Shown one piece after another: positions 34,386 through 45,400 of a DNA stretch of 64,000 nt. The DNA is from Galaxea fascicularis (taxonomy: Eukaryota; Cnidaria; Anthozoa; Scleractinia; Euphylliidae), in contig OX419338.1 in assembly GCA_948470475.1 (NCBI GenBank), positions 8,975,350-9,039,349 of the forward strand. The letters run 5' to 3'. The notes beneath the pieces are model-generated. The model saw only the letters and a list, made by a program, of their open reading frames with translations. It ran no database searches and had not been told where the DNA came from. Position 1 is the stretch's first letter. Every line of letters begins with the position of its first letter. Position numbers and translations under genes: made by a program.

Positions 34386-34873
34386 TAGGCATTTATAGAT
34401 TATGCTAGCATAATTTTTGGCATAATTCGAGCAAACTGGCATAATTTCTGCCAAGTAGCAATGCTAGCATAATTTACGCATTTTGATAATTATCAGATCA
34501 TTTTTGATGCTATTATTTGATAATTTTTTGTCTCTAATCCCAAGCACTTGGTGACCTTAATCGATATTTAAAGTTTTAGTTAAACTAGTAGCATTTGTAG
34601 TTAACTGTGAAGCACTGAGCCAGGGTCTGAGGTGCACCGAAACCTGAAGTCACATTTTAGCCATGTCGATCCCAGTACCTCTCATTAGGCAAGTCTACAA
34701 TATGGCGTCGGCCATATATTTTGGACTTATTTGCATTTTTTCAAAGAGCATAATTTAAAAAAACGGTGGCATAATTTGGAAAAAAGAGCATAATGTTAAC
34801 ATAATTTGGCCAAAAAAAAGCAATGCTACTAGCATAATATGCCACTTTTACTAGCATAATCTATAAATGCCTA
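34386..34873. mobile_element. hAT-type MITE with perfect 8-bp target duplication
   Basis: The element is 488 bases long. Both ends read TAGGCATTTATAGATTATGC inward (23 bases identical in all), flanked by identical AGCGCAAT at 34378-34385 and 34874-34881. An 8-bp duplication is the hAT hallmark. Subterminal regions carry many copies of GCATAATTT/GGCATAAT, as transposase-binding repeats do. There is no coding capacity. It sits inside the Harbinger remnant around it. Confidence 0.85.
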
Positions 34874-35143
34874 AGCGCAATGCGCAATGGCATGGTGAGT
34901 TCACAAGAAGTGGAGAATTGGTAGTTTTCAAAATGTTTCTAACACATAGCTGTGCCTTGTGTTTAAATGGTGAGCAAACTTTGTTTTCAAAATATGGATT
35001 GGTCTCAAGTTTTAAGTATCCCTATATTCTCCCACGAAAATTGCAAATTTTCTGCAACGTGTTAGTTTTTCATTTTATACACAGCTGACGTTTCAACTGG
35101 AGTTTCGGAAACGGGAAATCCTAGCCGATAAGTTTCTCCTATG

Positions 35144-35530
35144 CTATCTGTTTCCTCGGAAAGTACTGGCGGGTTGTATTACTTCCGAGTTTGATAAAAA
35201 CCAAACGAAGGCCAAAACTTGCTGTTGAAGGGGTATTGGAGCCCTTCCAAAAGTGTTTCGCTGAGGAACTCTTCCTGTGTTTGCTACCTCTCTGCACAGA
35301 ACTTCCATAGAGGCTCTTGAGATCCTGAAGTGACTTCTGAATTCGTCCATGGAAATGGAATACAATGGTACAATATTTTCGCAGAAACCTTCGCAGTCAC
35401 GGCATGAAGATCGCGTCTCATAAAAACTGAGATCGATATTAATTTCATCTGACTTGTCAGAATTTATAAGCATCTCCTCACCATCAGATAAACCCAAACT
35501 TTCCTCCAACATTAACTTCTGGGCAGCCAT
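35144..35530 (-). pseudogene. Truncated Harbinger transposase (HARBI1-like N-terminus)
   Basis: ATG at 35530 (ACATGG). The 128 residues include ISMDEFRSHFRISRASMEVL followed by CREVANTGRV, the pattern before the DDE domain of Harbinger transposases, and PIPLQQQVLAFVWFLSNSE. The frame stops after FRGNR. Another frame continues briefly, which points to a frameshift. The DDE nuclease domain is absent. Confidence 0.65.
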
Positions 35531-35856
35531 GTTGTAACTAGAACCCAGTCTAGCGCGGCGCGACAGTACGGAAATTTTGTCAAATGGTAAACAACACGTA
35601 CCGTTCTTTCCGAACGAAAATTCCCAGATGGTAAACAACCAATATGTTTGTTTAAATTATGCGCATGCCTGATGACCATTGGAATCGGAATTACAACATG
35701 TACAACTGACAAAGTTTTGTAGTTCGTGATTCACTTTATTTGACGATTTGCTTTCTTTTCTGTAGACAAAAAAATGTTGTGCTGGATGCTTTGTGCCTTT
35801 ATTGGTTTTCACGTGGGTTTTTCAGGGCATACTGATTTTAACTGGGATAATATTAA

Positions 35857-36006
35857 AATCAAATGAAGACTGATCCTCGCAGTTGTGAATGCAATGATAT
35901 GCAATTGCGTAAAAAAGCCTAAAAAACATTCGGGAGTTCAACGTGGTTTGAACCTGTGACCTCGCGATGCCAGTGCGACGCTCTAATCAACTGAGCTGAG
36001 TCAACG
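35857..36006 (-). mobile_element. tRNA-derived SINE, minus copy of a head-to-head pair
   Basis: Reversed, it has a tRNA-like head (AGCTCAGTTGATTAGAGCG and a degenerate B box) then a tail with TACGCAATTGC and the GCAGTTGTGAATGC-type end. It faces the plus copy at 36007, so the pair forms a large inverted repeat. B-box changes suggest it is not a functional tRNA gene. Confidence 0.8.
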
Positions 36007-36190
36007 TCGGGGCCTTCATAGCTCAGTTGGTTAGAGTGTCGCACCGGCATCGCGAGATCACGGATTCAAACCCCGTGGAAGTCCTGATTTTTTTTCAGGC
36101 TTCTTTACGCAATTGCGTTCACAACTGCGAGGATTAGTCTTCATTTGATTTCATTTCCGCAGTTCAGATATGATTCAGTTAATATACATC
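36007..36190 (+). mobile_element. tRNA-derived SINE, plus copy
   Basis: The head GGGGCCTTCATAGCTCAGTT continues with GGTTAGAGTG and a B-box-like GGATTCAAACC. The anticodon loop CCGGCAT would give GGC (Ala). The tail carries TTTACGCAATTGCG, CACAACTGCGAGGATTAG and TTCATTTGATTTCATTTCCG, shared with its neighbours. The mismatched anticodon stem and the tail mark a SINE rather than a tRNA gene. Confidence 0.8.
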
Positions 36191-36432
36191 ACTCTCAGGG
36201 ATAATATTGTTTGCGGAAGTGCATACCTCATGCAGTTTTCGGTATCGTAGACACAGCAGGATAACTCAGTACTCTCCTGATTTTTCGATTAACACGTTCC
36301 ACTTTACACTCGATGTGTGCGGCAAAGATTTAAGGCCCAGTCTCAGAACGTTTCTTATTACGGCAACGTACAAGCCTACCAACCCTTTAAACCCTAAGAG
36401 TGATCAACATCAAATTTCTCGTGATTAAAGCA

Positions 36433-36627
36433 TATGAACGAAATCATTTGTGAACTGCGGATATGAAATCAAATAAAGAATGATCGTCGCAGTTGTGATC
36501 GTAATTTTTGCAATTGCGTAAAGAAACCTGAAAAAATTCAGGGCTTCAACGGGGATCGAACCCGTGACCTCGTGATTCCGGTGCGATACTCTACCAGCTG
36601 AGCTATGTAGCCACTAACGTTGGGAGC
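36433..36627 (-). mobile_element. tRNA-derived SINE, best-preserved head
   Basis: Reversed, the head reads TACATAGCTCAGCTGGTAGA, with an intact B box GGTTCGATCCC, and is followed by the same tail as the copies at 35.9 and 36.0 kb. It could still be transcribed by RNA polymerase III. Confidence 0.8.
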
Positions 36628-36671
36628 TGGTCAATTTTGGGTTCATATGTTCCCTTGAGAGATTTGTAAGT

Positions 36672-36778
36672 GCATATGAAGGAAATCATATGTGAACTGC
36701 GGAATGATCATCGCAGTTGTGATCGCAATTTTTGCAATTGCGTAAAGAAGCCTGAAAAAATTCAGGACTTCAATTTTT
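36672..36778 (-). mobile_element. SINE tail fragment
   Basis: Matches the tail of the SINE at 36433-36627 (TGTGAACTGCGGA, GCAATTGCGTAAAGAAGCC, CTGAAAAAATTCAGG) but lacks the tRNA head. Confidence 0.7.
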
Positions 36779-37309
36779 CGTTGTAATATCGAGACTTTAT
36801 AAAAGAGAGTGGTCATGAGAATTGAGGACAGGATCGCACAACATGAATTTGCCTGATAATTTAACAATTTCTCCCTACTACATCTATAGGAAATGTGTAG
36901 GGACAACAAATAAGAATTTAAAATTTTGATCATAGAGCTTAAAAAGGGTTTCCTGGGTTGAAGGATATTAAAAGAATGGTCGACAGAAACATGAAATGAG
37001 CTAGAAATAATACAAGAAATAAGCGACTGGAATACAAACGCAGCTTATCGGTGGTTTTACAAACTTTAAAGATAACGTATGGCGAAACATGCACTGAGCT
37101 ACACCTAACTTTACAATACAAGCAGCAACGCAAAATGAACAACTTATGCAAAGAGAAGTGACAAAACACCATTTACATACGTAATGAGGTGTGAGTATAG
37201 AGTCTGAAAAGAGTTACGTAATAAACCAAAGGAAAATGAAAGCGTTATGCATAGGGCACAATAAAAGCAATACAATGACAAGTTAAGCTACGCAACTCGC
37301 CGAGAAAAA

Positions 37310-37600
37310 GCCGCCTTCTTGCTTAAAATGATTTTCCATTAGGACTGCACGACCCGGAGGCACACATTATACACAGTTCAGTGTACCATGAAAATACGAA
37401 TCATGCAGCCAGCTCTCTCCAAATATTACTTTCAATTTGAACTGGCGGGTGGCATACCTCATGCAGTTCAGGATAGCACGAAAATAATAATCACGCCGTG
37501 AGCCAGGTCTTGCTAAAATCATTTCTTCATTTAAAATTGGCAGGTGACCGGACCTCGTAGAGCTCAGTGTAAAATGAAAAAGGTAATTATCCAGCCAGTT
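37310..37600. repeat. Degenerate tandem repeat of about 93 bp
   Basis: Three or more units share TTCATTTAAAATTGGCAGGTG-like, then (C/A)GCACGAAAATAATAATCA-like sequence. Units begin near 37363, 37455 and 37545, with a partial unit before. Highly diverged. Confidence 0.5.
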
Positions 37601-37822
37601 TTTGTTTGGTTTATCTGGCATTTATATAATGTGCGGGGTCAATTTTCATCGAAAAGCTGGTACACCAAGTAACGGGACGCTATTGTAAGCTATTAATGTA
37701 TTAGGTGAACAATGAATGGAAAAAGACTTAAAACCAGTTGCAAAATCGTTGAGACTCACAATCAAAAAGGGCTTTTCTCTGCTGCATTCTCTTCCCCTTG
37801 CCCTAGTTTATGGTTTGTATAG

Positions 37823-37930
37823 GTAATCACATGATTTCGAGTGCAATTTGGAATAAATAAGACCTACGGGCTCGTGCAATTTACAAGTGCTTATTTATTC
37901 CAAATTGCACGAGGAAAATCATGTGATTAC
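37823..37930. repeat. Inverted repeat, MITE-like
   Basis: The arms GTAATCACATGATTTCGAG / GTGCAATTTGGAATAAATAAG and their complement lie on both sides of a 22-base centre. The duplication at the borders was not resolved. Confidence 0.65.
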
Positions 37931-37939
37931 TTATTAATA

Positions 37940-39385
37940 ATACACTTGAAAAAATAGACTACTTATAAAGCCTCAGCCCATACATTGACTACTGAGGTAC
38001 GCAGAAGGCATTGCCCTCGATCTTCCGAAACTTGGAGAAGTTTAAAAAATATCCGGTGATCTTCGGAGATCACCGGAAGTGTTCGGGTAATCTTCGGAAA
38101 TCTTCGGAATGTTCGGATGATCTTCGGAAACCGTCGGTAGTTTTCTGATAATCTTTGGAAACCGTCGGAAGTGTTCGGGTGATCTTCGGAAAACGTCTGA
38201 AGTATTAGGGCGATCTTCAGAAAACTTCGGAAGGTTTCGTACAATCCTCGGATTTCTTCGGAAGGTGTCGCACAATCTTCGCGGGTCTTCGAAATGCGTT
38301 GGATGGCCTTCGGCAGTCCCTTCGTTTTAACTTCAGAAATCTTCGTTGTAAATTTGCACTGTGTTAAACGTTTCTGCACTGTGCTAACCAAAATGCACTC
38401 CGTCTAGTTTAGCCGATCAGAACTGAGAAAGTTTTTCAAGTGTATTATTAAGAACATTAAGATTAGTAGGGAGATAACGTCATTTCAAGGGCTGCCATGT
38501 TCAACTTACCTTGATGGTTTAAGATCGTATTACTAGTTTCTAATTTAGTTCATTAGTACGAAGTTTACATCGTCTCAAGGGCTGCTATGTTCAACGTCTC
38601 TTGATCGTATTAGTCGCAAACAAAGTCCCTATATCTAGCGTCTTTGGACGTAATCTTCCTTCGGCTTTTGTCACCGGACACACGTTTTTCTTCGGTATCT
38701 ACACTGCGTGCACGTTCTCTCTCTGTTTGTGCATCTGCATTGGGCCGCTCTGTTCCCGGCTCATTTACGACCTCCTGCCGGGATGCGTCAAGTTAGGACG
38801 CATCTTTATCATCAGAGCCGCCACCCGGGACTGATTTTCAGTCTGCACCCGTTTTTGAACAACTTCCAATCCGCGTAGTTTCGATTACAAATCTTGTGGC
38901 TGTTCTTGGCAGTTTTCGCTCTTCCCTTGACTGCTATGACGATCTTGGAAACCTGATTTTTAGTGGGACATTAAACTGTTCTTTCGTTTCTGTCTGAGAA
39001 AAACCTTGTCCCGTTCTTCAAGCGTGTCTTCTCTTGTCAGTGTATTTCTTCATTTCCTCTTTCCTCTTTCTAGCACGAGTACAGACCGTTAAGTTGTCTG
39101 GGTGTTTGGGTTGTTTTCATCTCTGGGAATTTCCCACGTAGTTCGCGGCCGAACATGAGTGTTTTGGGACTTACTCCCGTGGTTGCATGTTGAGTAGTTC
39201 CGTACGCTCTGACTCCCGTGGACCTGACTTTCTCCCCCATCCGCATCTTGTATGGGGGCACAATTATCCGCGTAGTCTTCTTCATTCTCTGCATGACTGA
39301 TTTTTTCCACATCTTCTTTAGCCTTCGCACATCTCAGTGTTACTCTGCGGTGTTCAAAACCCTCCTCTCGTAAGTATTCAAATTT
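37940..39385. other. Minisatellite and LINE flank, no gene seen
   Basis: Apart from the minisatellite at 38048-38345 the stretch has no supported gene. The frame near 39070-39330 on the minus strand contains GVSPKTLMFGRELRGKFPE, which resembles a retroelement integrase tail, but it is too short to claim. Confidence 0.45.
38048..38345. repeat. Minisatellite built on TCTTCGGAA
   Basis: Irregular repeats of GATCTTCGGAAA with GTGTTCGGGT or CCGTCGG spacers. The minus strand is open in two frames and would read SEDHPNTSDGFRRFPKI-like peptides in both. That follows from the repeat's composition and is not good evidence of a gene. Confidence 0.75.
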
Positions 39386-39389
39386 ATGG

Positions 39390-39720
39390 CCAACGAATTA
39401 GGGCCGTCCAGGCCGTTATCCCTGTTCTGAAAGCACAAAGGGGTTCAGCTTGTGTAACCATTGTGAGACCAAATTTGGAGTATGCTACTGCTATGTGGGA
39501 TCCATACAGACAGGAACAGATTGATTCAATTGAAGCAGTCCAGCGGCGTGAAGCCAGATTTATCAAAAGAGACTATAACAGAACTTCTTCCGTTACAGAA
39601 ATGCTACAGTCATTAGATTTAGATCTTTTAGAGGATAGACGTAAAGCCCATCGATTGAATATATTTTCTTAAGCAGTTAATAATTCGATTGCATTGCCTA
39701 TACCTAATTACCCTAATTAC
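39390..39720 (+). mobile_element. LINE reverse-transcriptase fragment
   Basis: The plus frame reads TIVRPNLEYATAMWDPYRQE then VQRREARFIKRDYNRTSSVT and LQSLDLDLLEDRRK, the typical C-terminal RT region of a Jockey/CR1-type LINE. Nothing upstream codes for the catalytic part, so the copy is truncated. Confidence 0.8.
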
Positions 39721-40050
39721 CCAATGAGTGGCTTTCAGCTTACCTAAATCATTAATTTGTGTGGTATTCTTATCACTCGAAGCCACGTCCCGCAAACTTC
39801 ACATTTTCATCCTTGTTTTATTTATGTGGGTTTTTGAGCCTGGGTATTAGCTATGCCATGCTGATGAGGTCTAATAAGGCCGAAACAGCTGTCCATGGCT
39901 GCCAATGCTCAGGCTCAAACTTTATCTGGTAGATTTAAAGGGTAATGCCCGCTACCACGTGACCATACTGCCCAATGAGTGGCTTTCAGCCGTACCTAAA
40001 CACATTTATTTGTGTGGCATATTCTTGTCACTCTAAGCCACATCCCACAA

Positions 40051-40132
40051 ATCTCGTTCCCAGGGTCTCTCCTCTTCCCGTCCCCTGGAGCGAGAGAGGA
40101 CGGGCAGAGGAGAGACCCTGGGAACGAGGTTG
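40051..40132. mobile_element. Small foldback element, copy 1
   Basis: CTCGTTCCCAGGGTCTCTCC pairs with GGAGAGACCCTGGGAACGAG. The flanks ACATCCCACAA (40040-40050) and ACATCCCATAA (40133-40143) look like an imperfect target duplication (10 of 11). It interrupts a host repeat whose uninterrupted relative is at 39717-39805. Confidence 0.7.
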
Positions 40133-41388
40133 ACATCCCATAAGCTTCACATTTCAGAGCCAAGGAGAAGCCTGCTTCTGGGCTGGCAAACACCAAAGTC
40201 GGCGACAGTTAACGTTATAACATTCCGTCTAACATTTGGAGTGTCAGTCTTCAAAGACCTTAACTATGCGCCGCTTTCTCGCTTGGCCCCATAGACCGAA
40301 CAACGCCGTTTCAATAATCCGGACCAAATTTGAGAAAAGCTGACGTTTCGAACGTTAATTAGCCCTTCGTCAGAGCGAATCCGCTCTGAGGATGGCTAAC
40401 GCTCGAAACTTGAAAACTGAAAAATACAAGTATCAAAAGCGCCATTATGTCAAACAACTGATCTCCTTGGAAACTGCAGAGGACGATTAAGGCGATTATC
40501 GAATAACAGGAGCCCATAAGGTTTTGATCAGGCCCCATTCTATAACCGATGGACTCATAACCTTATACAGCGTGTCTAAACTGGTTTATCATGTTCAGAC
40601 ATTTACCAAGGGTCGAAGTTCAACTTTAATTGTGGTTCAAAGTGTTAAACTGTTAAAAAATCTTCGAAATTCGTGATTGCCCCACGAAAAATTGAACCCG
40701 GCACGTAAGGTTTTACATGTCGAGTCGTATCACCGGTTTTTCTTGGAAGGAACCCTGGTTCTGATTTGGAAACACTGACAGTTTATCGTCGGATTAAATC
40801 AACAGCTATATTTGTCCCTTTTATTTGAACTGAAAAACGTACACGGAAATTGCCTCATGTAAGAAAAGCTCCCAGCTATAATTTGCCACACTAAGGGGCT
40901 AGGCTGTGTCGCAAATCTTGCGCATGCGCATGGAGTACTACAATTCATGTTGGTCGATTGTTGTGGAAAAATTCGGTGTCTTGCAGTGGCGGTGGCGAAG
41001 AGACCTCTCCGTGGGCAACCCATGTTTTCGCCAAAGATGAAGCGTTTCGCCATGAAAAAATCATTCGTCGAGTACAGATTGTGGTTTCATGTCAAAGAGA
41101 AGAAATATGTACATGCCTTCGCAGATCACTTCAATTCATCACGAGGGTGCAGACTTTCTCCGAAATGTTTTAGGACTTCTGCGTGTTTGAAGATGAATTT
41201 TTACCATCCTTTATCTTTGACTGACCAATTCGTCGTATTCTTAATAACTTTGGCGAAATTTGTAAAAACCATGCTCAGTTCAATTCAATAAAGTGTCAAT
41301 AAAGTGACTCAAATTTGGTTGCATCGCCTTCGCGTAGTCTACTCTAGACGAAAATTGAACGTGTATACTTTTTAGGTGTAAACAGTTA

Positions 41389-41640
41389 GTTAGGCTCAGT
41401 TGGTAGAGCAGCGGACTACTGTGCGGGAGGTTGCGGCTTGCAAACTCAGTAATACTCAGGGTCTTCAGGAGCCCATAAATGCTCCTGGGGTCTTTTAATA
41501 ACTAAGGAAAAAGTTCCTCTCCCTGATAACGATTAGACTTTTAAGGCTTCTCGGATAAGTCGCAAAAGGATAATAAACTGTGGGTCCAATCTCACCACAC
41601 TTGTTTCTAATAATCTGTGGGATGTCAAAGTACCACACTG
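41389..41640 (+). mobile_element. Second tRNA-derived SINE family
   Basis: The head GGCTCAGTTGGTAGAGCAGC is tRNA-like with a decayed B box. The body has ACTCAGGGTCTTCAGGAGCC, AACGATTAGACTTTTAAGGC and CTTCTCGGATAAG, a pattern I associate with a common coral SINE. Its sequence differs from the 36-kb family. Confidence 0.7.
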
Positions 41641-42149
41641 TTCGAAAAGAGTAGGGGACTCTGGCCCGTAGGGAGGGGGTGCGACGGGTGCCTACGCACC
41701 CCCTCCCCCCCCCAACGGGATGCGGAGGTCTGCCTTCCGGGTCTACCTGTTATGGACCGATGGCTCAAACGAGAATTTAAAAAACAAATTAGCTGGCATA
41801 GCTTGAAAATGACATGTCAATCAAGTGGTCCATCCGATGAACAGTCACTAACGGTACAGTACAGATTTTATTAGCACCGGCCCAAGGGGGCTTTTCAGTA
41901 CTAATACTACTAAAGAAGTTACGGCATTAAAATTAAAATGGATCAAAATGATCACTTAAATGGTAAAAAGGTAAACTCAGTAGAAGACGTACCAAGAAAT
42001 CACAAAATGGGCGGTGAGATAGGATAGAATTATTTGACGATATTGTATTACGAAGATGGAAATTCACGTAAGAGTTTACCTTGTAATCTCCTTTTAAAAA
42101 TATTAAGACATTTGCTTAACTTAAGATTTCTTTCTCAACTATTACTCTA

Positions 42150-42480
42150 AACTATTTCATAATGACCATGTTCGATAATAAAAAGTCCTTTGTCCTGTAG
42201 AGATCTTAAAAAGAGGAATGTTTAAAACTTGCAAATTTCGGCCACTTATCTCCGCTCGTTTTAAAAATAGCCAAGAAAGGTAAGCGGGAGCTTGTCCCGT
42301 CATGCATTTAAAAGCAAGCCCAGCGTCACGATAACATAATTGTGATTTAACTGGCAGCCAGGGGGGTCTGGCTGGGTACACTTGATCGAACTCTGTGGTA
42401 TTACTGATTACTCCGCGCAGCGAAGTTCTGTACTGCTTGGAGTTTGAGGAGGTTAGTAGTTGCCGCGTTTGACCAGGCCG
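42150..42480 (-). mobile_element. LINE reverse-transcriptase C-terminal fragment
   Basis: The minus strand reads PPWLPVKSQLCYRDAGLAFK then CMTGQAPAYLSWLFLKR and IPLFKISTGQRTFYYRTWSL, a third LINE RT C-terminus of a different subfamily from the copies at 33 and 39 kb. It is truncated on both sides. Confidence 0.75.
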
Positions 42481-42489
42481 ACGAACAAT

Positions 42490-45400
42490 AAAACAATTTG
42501 CTGAGTACTTTTATCAAGAATATGCTTAACACGACTAATTTGAGCTAGGCTACAAACGCAGGACGAAACATTTTTAAGGATGTGATTAATAAAAGGTGAG
42601 GTTCGGTTCAAATTTAACTAATAAACCTACACTTAAATTGGAATTTGAACTGAAATACTGCGTAAACATTCCGTCACTAAAAACGTAACTAAAACCACGA
42701 AGGTCAAGACTTTTCCTTGTGTTGTGGCTAGGGAAAGAGCCGTTTTGTGTGGCTGTGAAGAGGAACACCCCTACCAACTCGCGCGGGAAGCGCTCAAGTG
42801 GTCCGACGCGCCTTCCCATTCAAAATCCTGGCTACGGGCCTGACATACTCTCTTTTCTTTTATAAGAACGTCTAATTTCGGAGCTGAGGATTTCCGTTCT
42901 TATCATTTTTTATTTGCGATTTGAGCCTGTGTTTTCTGTTCTGTGGTATCAAGTTGCTTGTCACATGCTTGTGCGGCTTCCTCAAATGTCGTCAACAAGT
43001 CAAAAAGTTGTCGCGCCAACCAGCTCTTGCTAATTTTGGCCTTACACTGAGCATTAAAAACAGAGGTTCACAACGCAACAAAAACAAATGAGCAAAATAA
43101 AGACGTTCTTAACTGACTCTCAGCCTGGGAATGTTCTTAGCATGTTCTTAATTGTTGGTTAATCTCAGCTTCAATGTTCTTATGAAAAGGTTCTTATATA
43201 TATAAAAAAAAAAAGAGTGTATTTATAACAAGTCCCCCAGTTTTCAGCGGTTCTCCTCTTCGTTTCATCCCTTTAAATTGTGACGGGAACATGAAACAGT
43301 TCTGACAACTGGGCGGATAGAAACGGAAATTACAATTGACATAGTTTCGCAACTCGCCCCACACCAAGAAAGTTTGACGTGATGTGATGTGTCAATACTC
43401 GAAATACTCCCCTGCTGATACAGGATATTACATAACTATTGTGATTGTGTTTTAGTTTTTAAATCTGGGCGTGGCCAGAAGGCACGTACCTTCGCCGTTT
43501 CTCAAGCGGCCCCTATTGGGTACCTTTGTATCAATATCTTTGTCAAATCCGGCGTTGGGATGAAGCAGCTCTCACAGTTCGTTTTCGATGATTTGTTTTG
43601 AAAATGTTAACATAAGTTGAAACTGTTTAAACAGCTTTCACAAAAGTTTTCCCAGTACATCATCCCCACAACTTTATTGAACAAAACTGTAATGTCGGTC
43701 AAATGTTGAAACCATTTAAACGGACCTTCACGATATTGGCGAAGACAATTATAGAACAAAATTCAGCGCTAAGGCTTAGCGCTGAAAACAATTACAGCGT
43801 CTATAAAATTAAAGGCTCTCCACACTGGAGGTTGTTGCAGTATTCGCAAGAATACGTTTTCACCGATATAATGAGTGACAGGTTTTTCGCGAAAACTTGC
43901 ATGCAAGGTACTGCACCGCCTGAATAATTTTACATGCAACTATGTCACATGCGGATTACATGTTGTTTTTTATGCTGATGTCACTCGTCCCTACAAACGT
44001 ATCTGCTGTAAATGTCGTAGGATTAATAATTAAGTTAGATGTTTTTGTAGATTATATCACCACATTTAATACGAACTATGTTGTTTTTGTATTTTATGTT
44101 TACGTATTTCCAGTGGGTGGGGATTGGTATAGTTAGTTTTTATATTCATGGTGTGGGTGGGGTTGGGCGATATGTGTTGTCACCTGCCTTTGTTGGCAAA
44201 CTGATTAAATAAAATAAGATAAAAATAAACGTGTACTGTGCACACATGATAGGTTTTGAAAGCAAGAAGGCTTATAGGATTACGACAAACGGTCGTTTTT
44301 TGGTACTTGTAGCTTCAGGGGTGTCGAGGATGACGGTTACCTTCCTTTTCATTTACAACTTTGTTTATGCATGACGCTTTGGACAAGTCAGGATAGAAAA
44401 ACGAATAACAGGAAAATTCAAAATGACAAAATACTGTATTTCCAAGGCTAAAAAGTATCTTACAAGGGCAAAAGGTAAAAACCGTACGTTTTTTAGACAC
44501 TAGGTCACCTCCAGGGGTAGAACAAAGAGATGGCCTAGTGTCGAAAACGTTGGGGTTTTACTTTTTACCCCGTTTTTTAATACTTTTTAGCGCCTGGGAA
44601 ACATATGTTGTAACTGTAATGAAAATGTGAATAAAGAATGTTGTTTGTTGTAGTGGTTCTCACATCGATTCTCGATGCCCCTTTCAGTATTGCTAACTGT
44701 GCAACACGAAATTATCATTTCTAGCTGGGATGTAGTTAATATGAAAAATAGTTGCATTGAATACGCATTTACTGGGTTACCACGTTGCAACGCCGCGTCT
44801 AATTTCATGGCTTTGAAACTCTTCTTTGCGGCTGTCAATGAAGCAAATTTTTACCAATTTTGGAAGGCAAACCAGGAGAGCGAAAATTATCTGCTGAAAT
44901 ACATGTAGACGTTTCTTTGAAGGCGCACGCCCTCAGGTAACTTGAGTGAGATTCACGCCTACCGGGTAGGCTAGTTTTACATAAAACCCTCCAGTTGTAC
45001 AGTTTCATTGTGGTGCTTTAACGATCTCTGAAACTCGCTTTCCTAACTCAATACTTAATCAAGTGGGCCTCATTTTTTTCTTTATACTCTGGCACTTCGC
45101 TATTAGTTTGCAATTGTAGCTCTAGACTAGCGAAGGTTGCGTGGATAAATTAATAATGTTGGATCCAGTAGTCCGTTTACGATTTCTGTGATTAACAACA
45201 GTAAATTCTGATAAAAAATTCTCAGAAATTTAGAGTATTCACCTGACTGCCGTGACAAGACGTAATCGCTCACGTTCCAGCCGGGAATATTTCCTGATGC
45301 AATCAATATTTTAAGAAGACTACAAAGGCTTTGTTTCGCAGATTCTTTTAAGCAACGTAAATCTATCTTTCAACACTGAATAGGGTTTCGTGGAATTTTA

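Larger units (their letters stand above)
34203..35643 (-). mobile_element. PIF/Harbinger element remnant
   Basis: The ends resemble each other as inverted repeats: 34203 onward reads ATGGTTGTTTATCATTGG and later GGGAAAATTCCC; the right end, reversed, reads ATTGGTTGTTTACCATCTGG then GAATTTTCG. It contains the N-terminal part of a Harbinger-like transposase (35144-35530) and the nested hAT MITE. The catalytic DDE part is missing, so it cannot move by itself. Confidence 0.6.

Noticed and set aside
36008..36081. Functional tRNA-Ala gene
   Set aside because: Anticodon stem mismatch, changed B box and a shared non-tRNA tail found in neighbouring copies mark it as a SINE head.
39070..39330. Retroelement integrase tail (GVSPKTLMFGREL)
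   Set aside because: The match is about 13 residues; the rest of the frame has no integrase or polymerase motifs.
41389..41465. Functional tRNA gene
   Set aside because: The A-box region is tRNA-like but the B box is decayed and a SINE body follows.
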